Below are positions 11,061-11,191 of a DNA stretch of 11,191 nucleotides, piece by piece (position 1 is the first letter of the stretch; each line of letters begins with the position of its first letter). Both the position numbers and the translations under genes were made by a program. The stretch covers positions 1-11,191 of the forward strand of contig JAXHST010000113.1 of assembly GCA_034190325.1 (NCBI GenBank), in the 5' to 3' direction. The DNA comes from UBA287 sp034190325. Lineage in GTDB: Archaea; Thermoplasmatota; UBA186; UBA287. The notes beneath the pieces are model-generated. The model was not told the DNA's origin. It was given only the letters and a program-made list of their open reading frames with translations, and searched no databases.

Positions 11061-11191
11061 TCAATCAAGAAACTGCGAAGCATATGCTGGTTTCTCAAGC
11101 ATTATATCCTCACACAGACAGCGCAGTGCCTCTGCAACACTCCATGCCTGGGATATGCAGCCGCCCCTCTCAAAGGGCTCATCGCCGGAGC
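11061..11191 (-). CDS. Glycogen debranching enzyme (amylo-alpha-1,6-glucosidase type), C-terminal end only
   Basis: The last 42 codons of a gene entering from the right edge. The segment ERGGCISQAWSVAEALRCLC matches the conserved (R)GCxSQAWSVAExLR motif at the end of archaeal/bacterial debranching enzymes of the GDE_C (GH133-like) group, which hydrolyse alpha-1,6 branches in glycogen-like polymers. The stop is TGA at 11063-11061. The chain continues about 13 residues after the motif (MLEKPAYASQFLD). It is on the same strand as the chaperonin cluster, but the 100-bp gap and the TATA box indicate separate transcription. Confidence 0.75.
   Translation of the reverse strand, partial: SGDEPFERGGCISQAWSVAEALRCLCEDIMLEKPAYASQFLD

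Noticed and set aside
1..11191. CRISPR arrays, rRNA, integrase or attachment sites
   Set aside because: No regularly spaced direct repeats, rRNA segments or recombinase genes are seen. The tRNA-Pro gene has no visible duplicated 3' end to suggest integration.

Overview
This is archaeal chromosomal DNA. The evidence is a TATA-binding protein gene at the left edge, a tRNA-Pro of archaeal type without an encoded CCA, a TrmJ-type tRNA methyltransferase, a group II chaperonin (thermosome) relative, NikR, and promoters made of AT-rich TATA boxes about 24-28 bp ahead of start codons. AGA/AGG arginine codons dominate. A euryarchaeote in the broad sense (Methanomicrobia, Archaeoglobi or Thermoplasmata relatives) fits best, but I cannot name a genus. 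Many first genes look leaderless, while genes inside operons carry Shine-Dalgarno (SD) sequences.

Left part (1-2434). The 5' end of tbp and a tRNA-Pro(GGG) directly upstream run leftward and are probably cotranscribed. A divergent DUF123/GIY-YIG nuclease gene runs rightward, followed by a 66-residue Met-rich, acidic protein with no Lys, Arg or His. trmJ and a small two-TM protein gene run leftward. Between these two lies a 250-bp IS200/IS605-like remnant without an intact transposase or TnpB. Removing it rejoins the two genes with an intact SD and an abutting stop/start, so it is a recent insertion into an operon. Its interior has a TATA box and several hairpins resembling a stand-alone omega RNA.

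Middle (2526-7744). Two rightward polytopic membrane proteins (DUF1624 and DUF1614) converge on a leftward unrecognised membrane protein. A loosely coding 0.3-kb gap follows. Then comes a leftward metal ABC transporter operon (binding protein, ATPase, permease, each pair overlapping by ATGA), divergent from a NikR with all four nickel ligands. The divergent promoter region is a nested AT-rich palindrome with a single dyad axis at 7325.

Right part (7772-11191). All genes run leftward: the C-terminus of a glycogen debranching enzyme, then a highly unusual cluster. The N-terminal two thirds of a divergent thermosome subunit end in a Cys-containing tail and a TAA. Twelve bases on, in the same frame and behind a strong SD, a second gene encodes the C-terminal third of the chaperonin fused through a Gly-rich linker to a glutaredoxin domain with a CPYC active site. 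A thioredoxin (WCMPC) gene follows, then an AIR-synthase/HypE-like gene broken by one frameshift. The chaperonin has Lys where the catalytic Asp normally sits and lacks an equatorial hairpin. I read this cluster as a candidate undescribed redox-chaperonin system: a split, probably ATPase-impaired chaperonin carrying its own glutaredoxin and encoded beside a thioredoxin.
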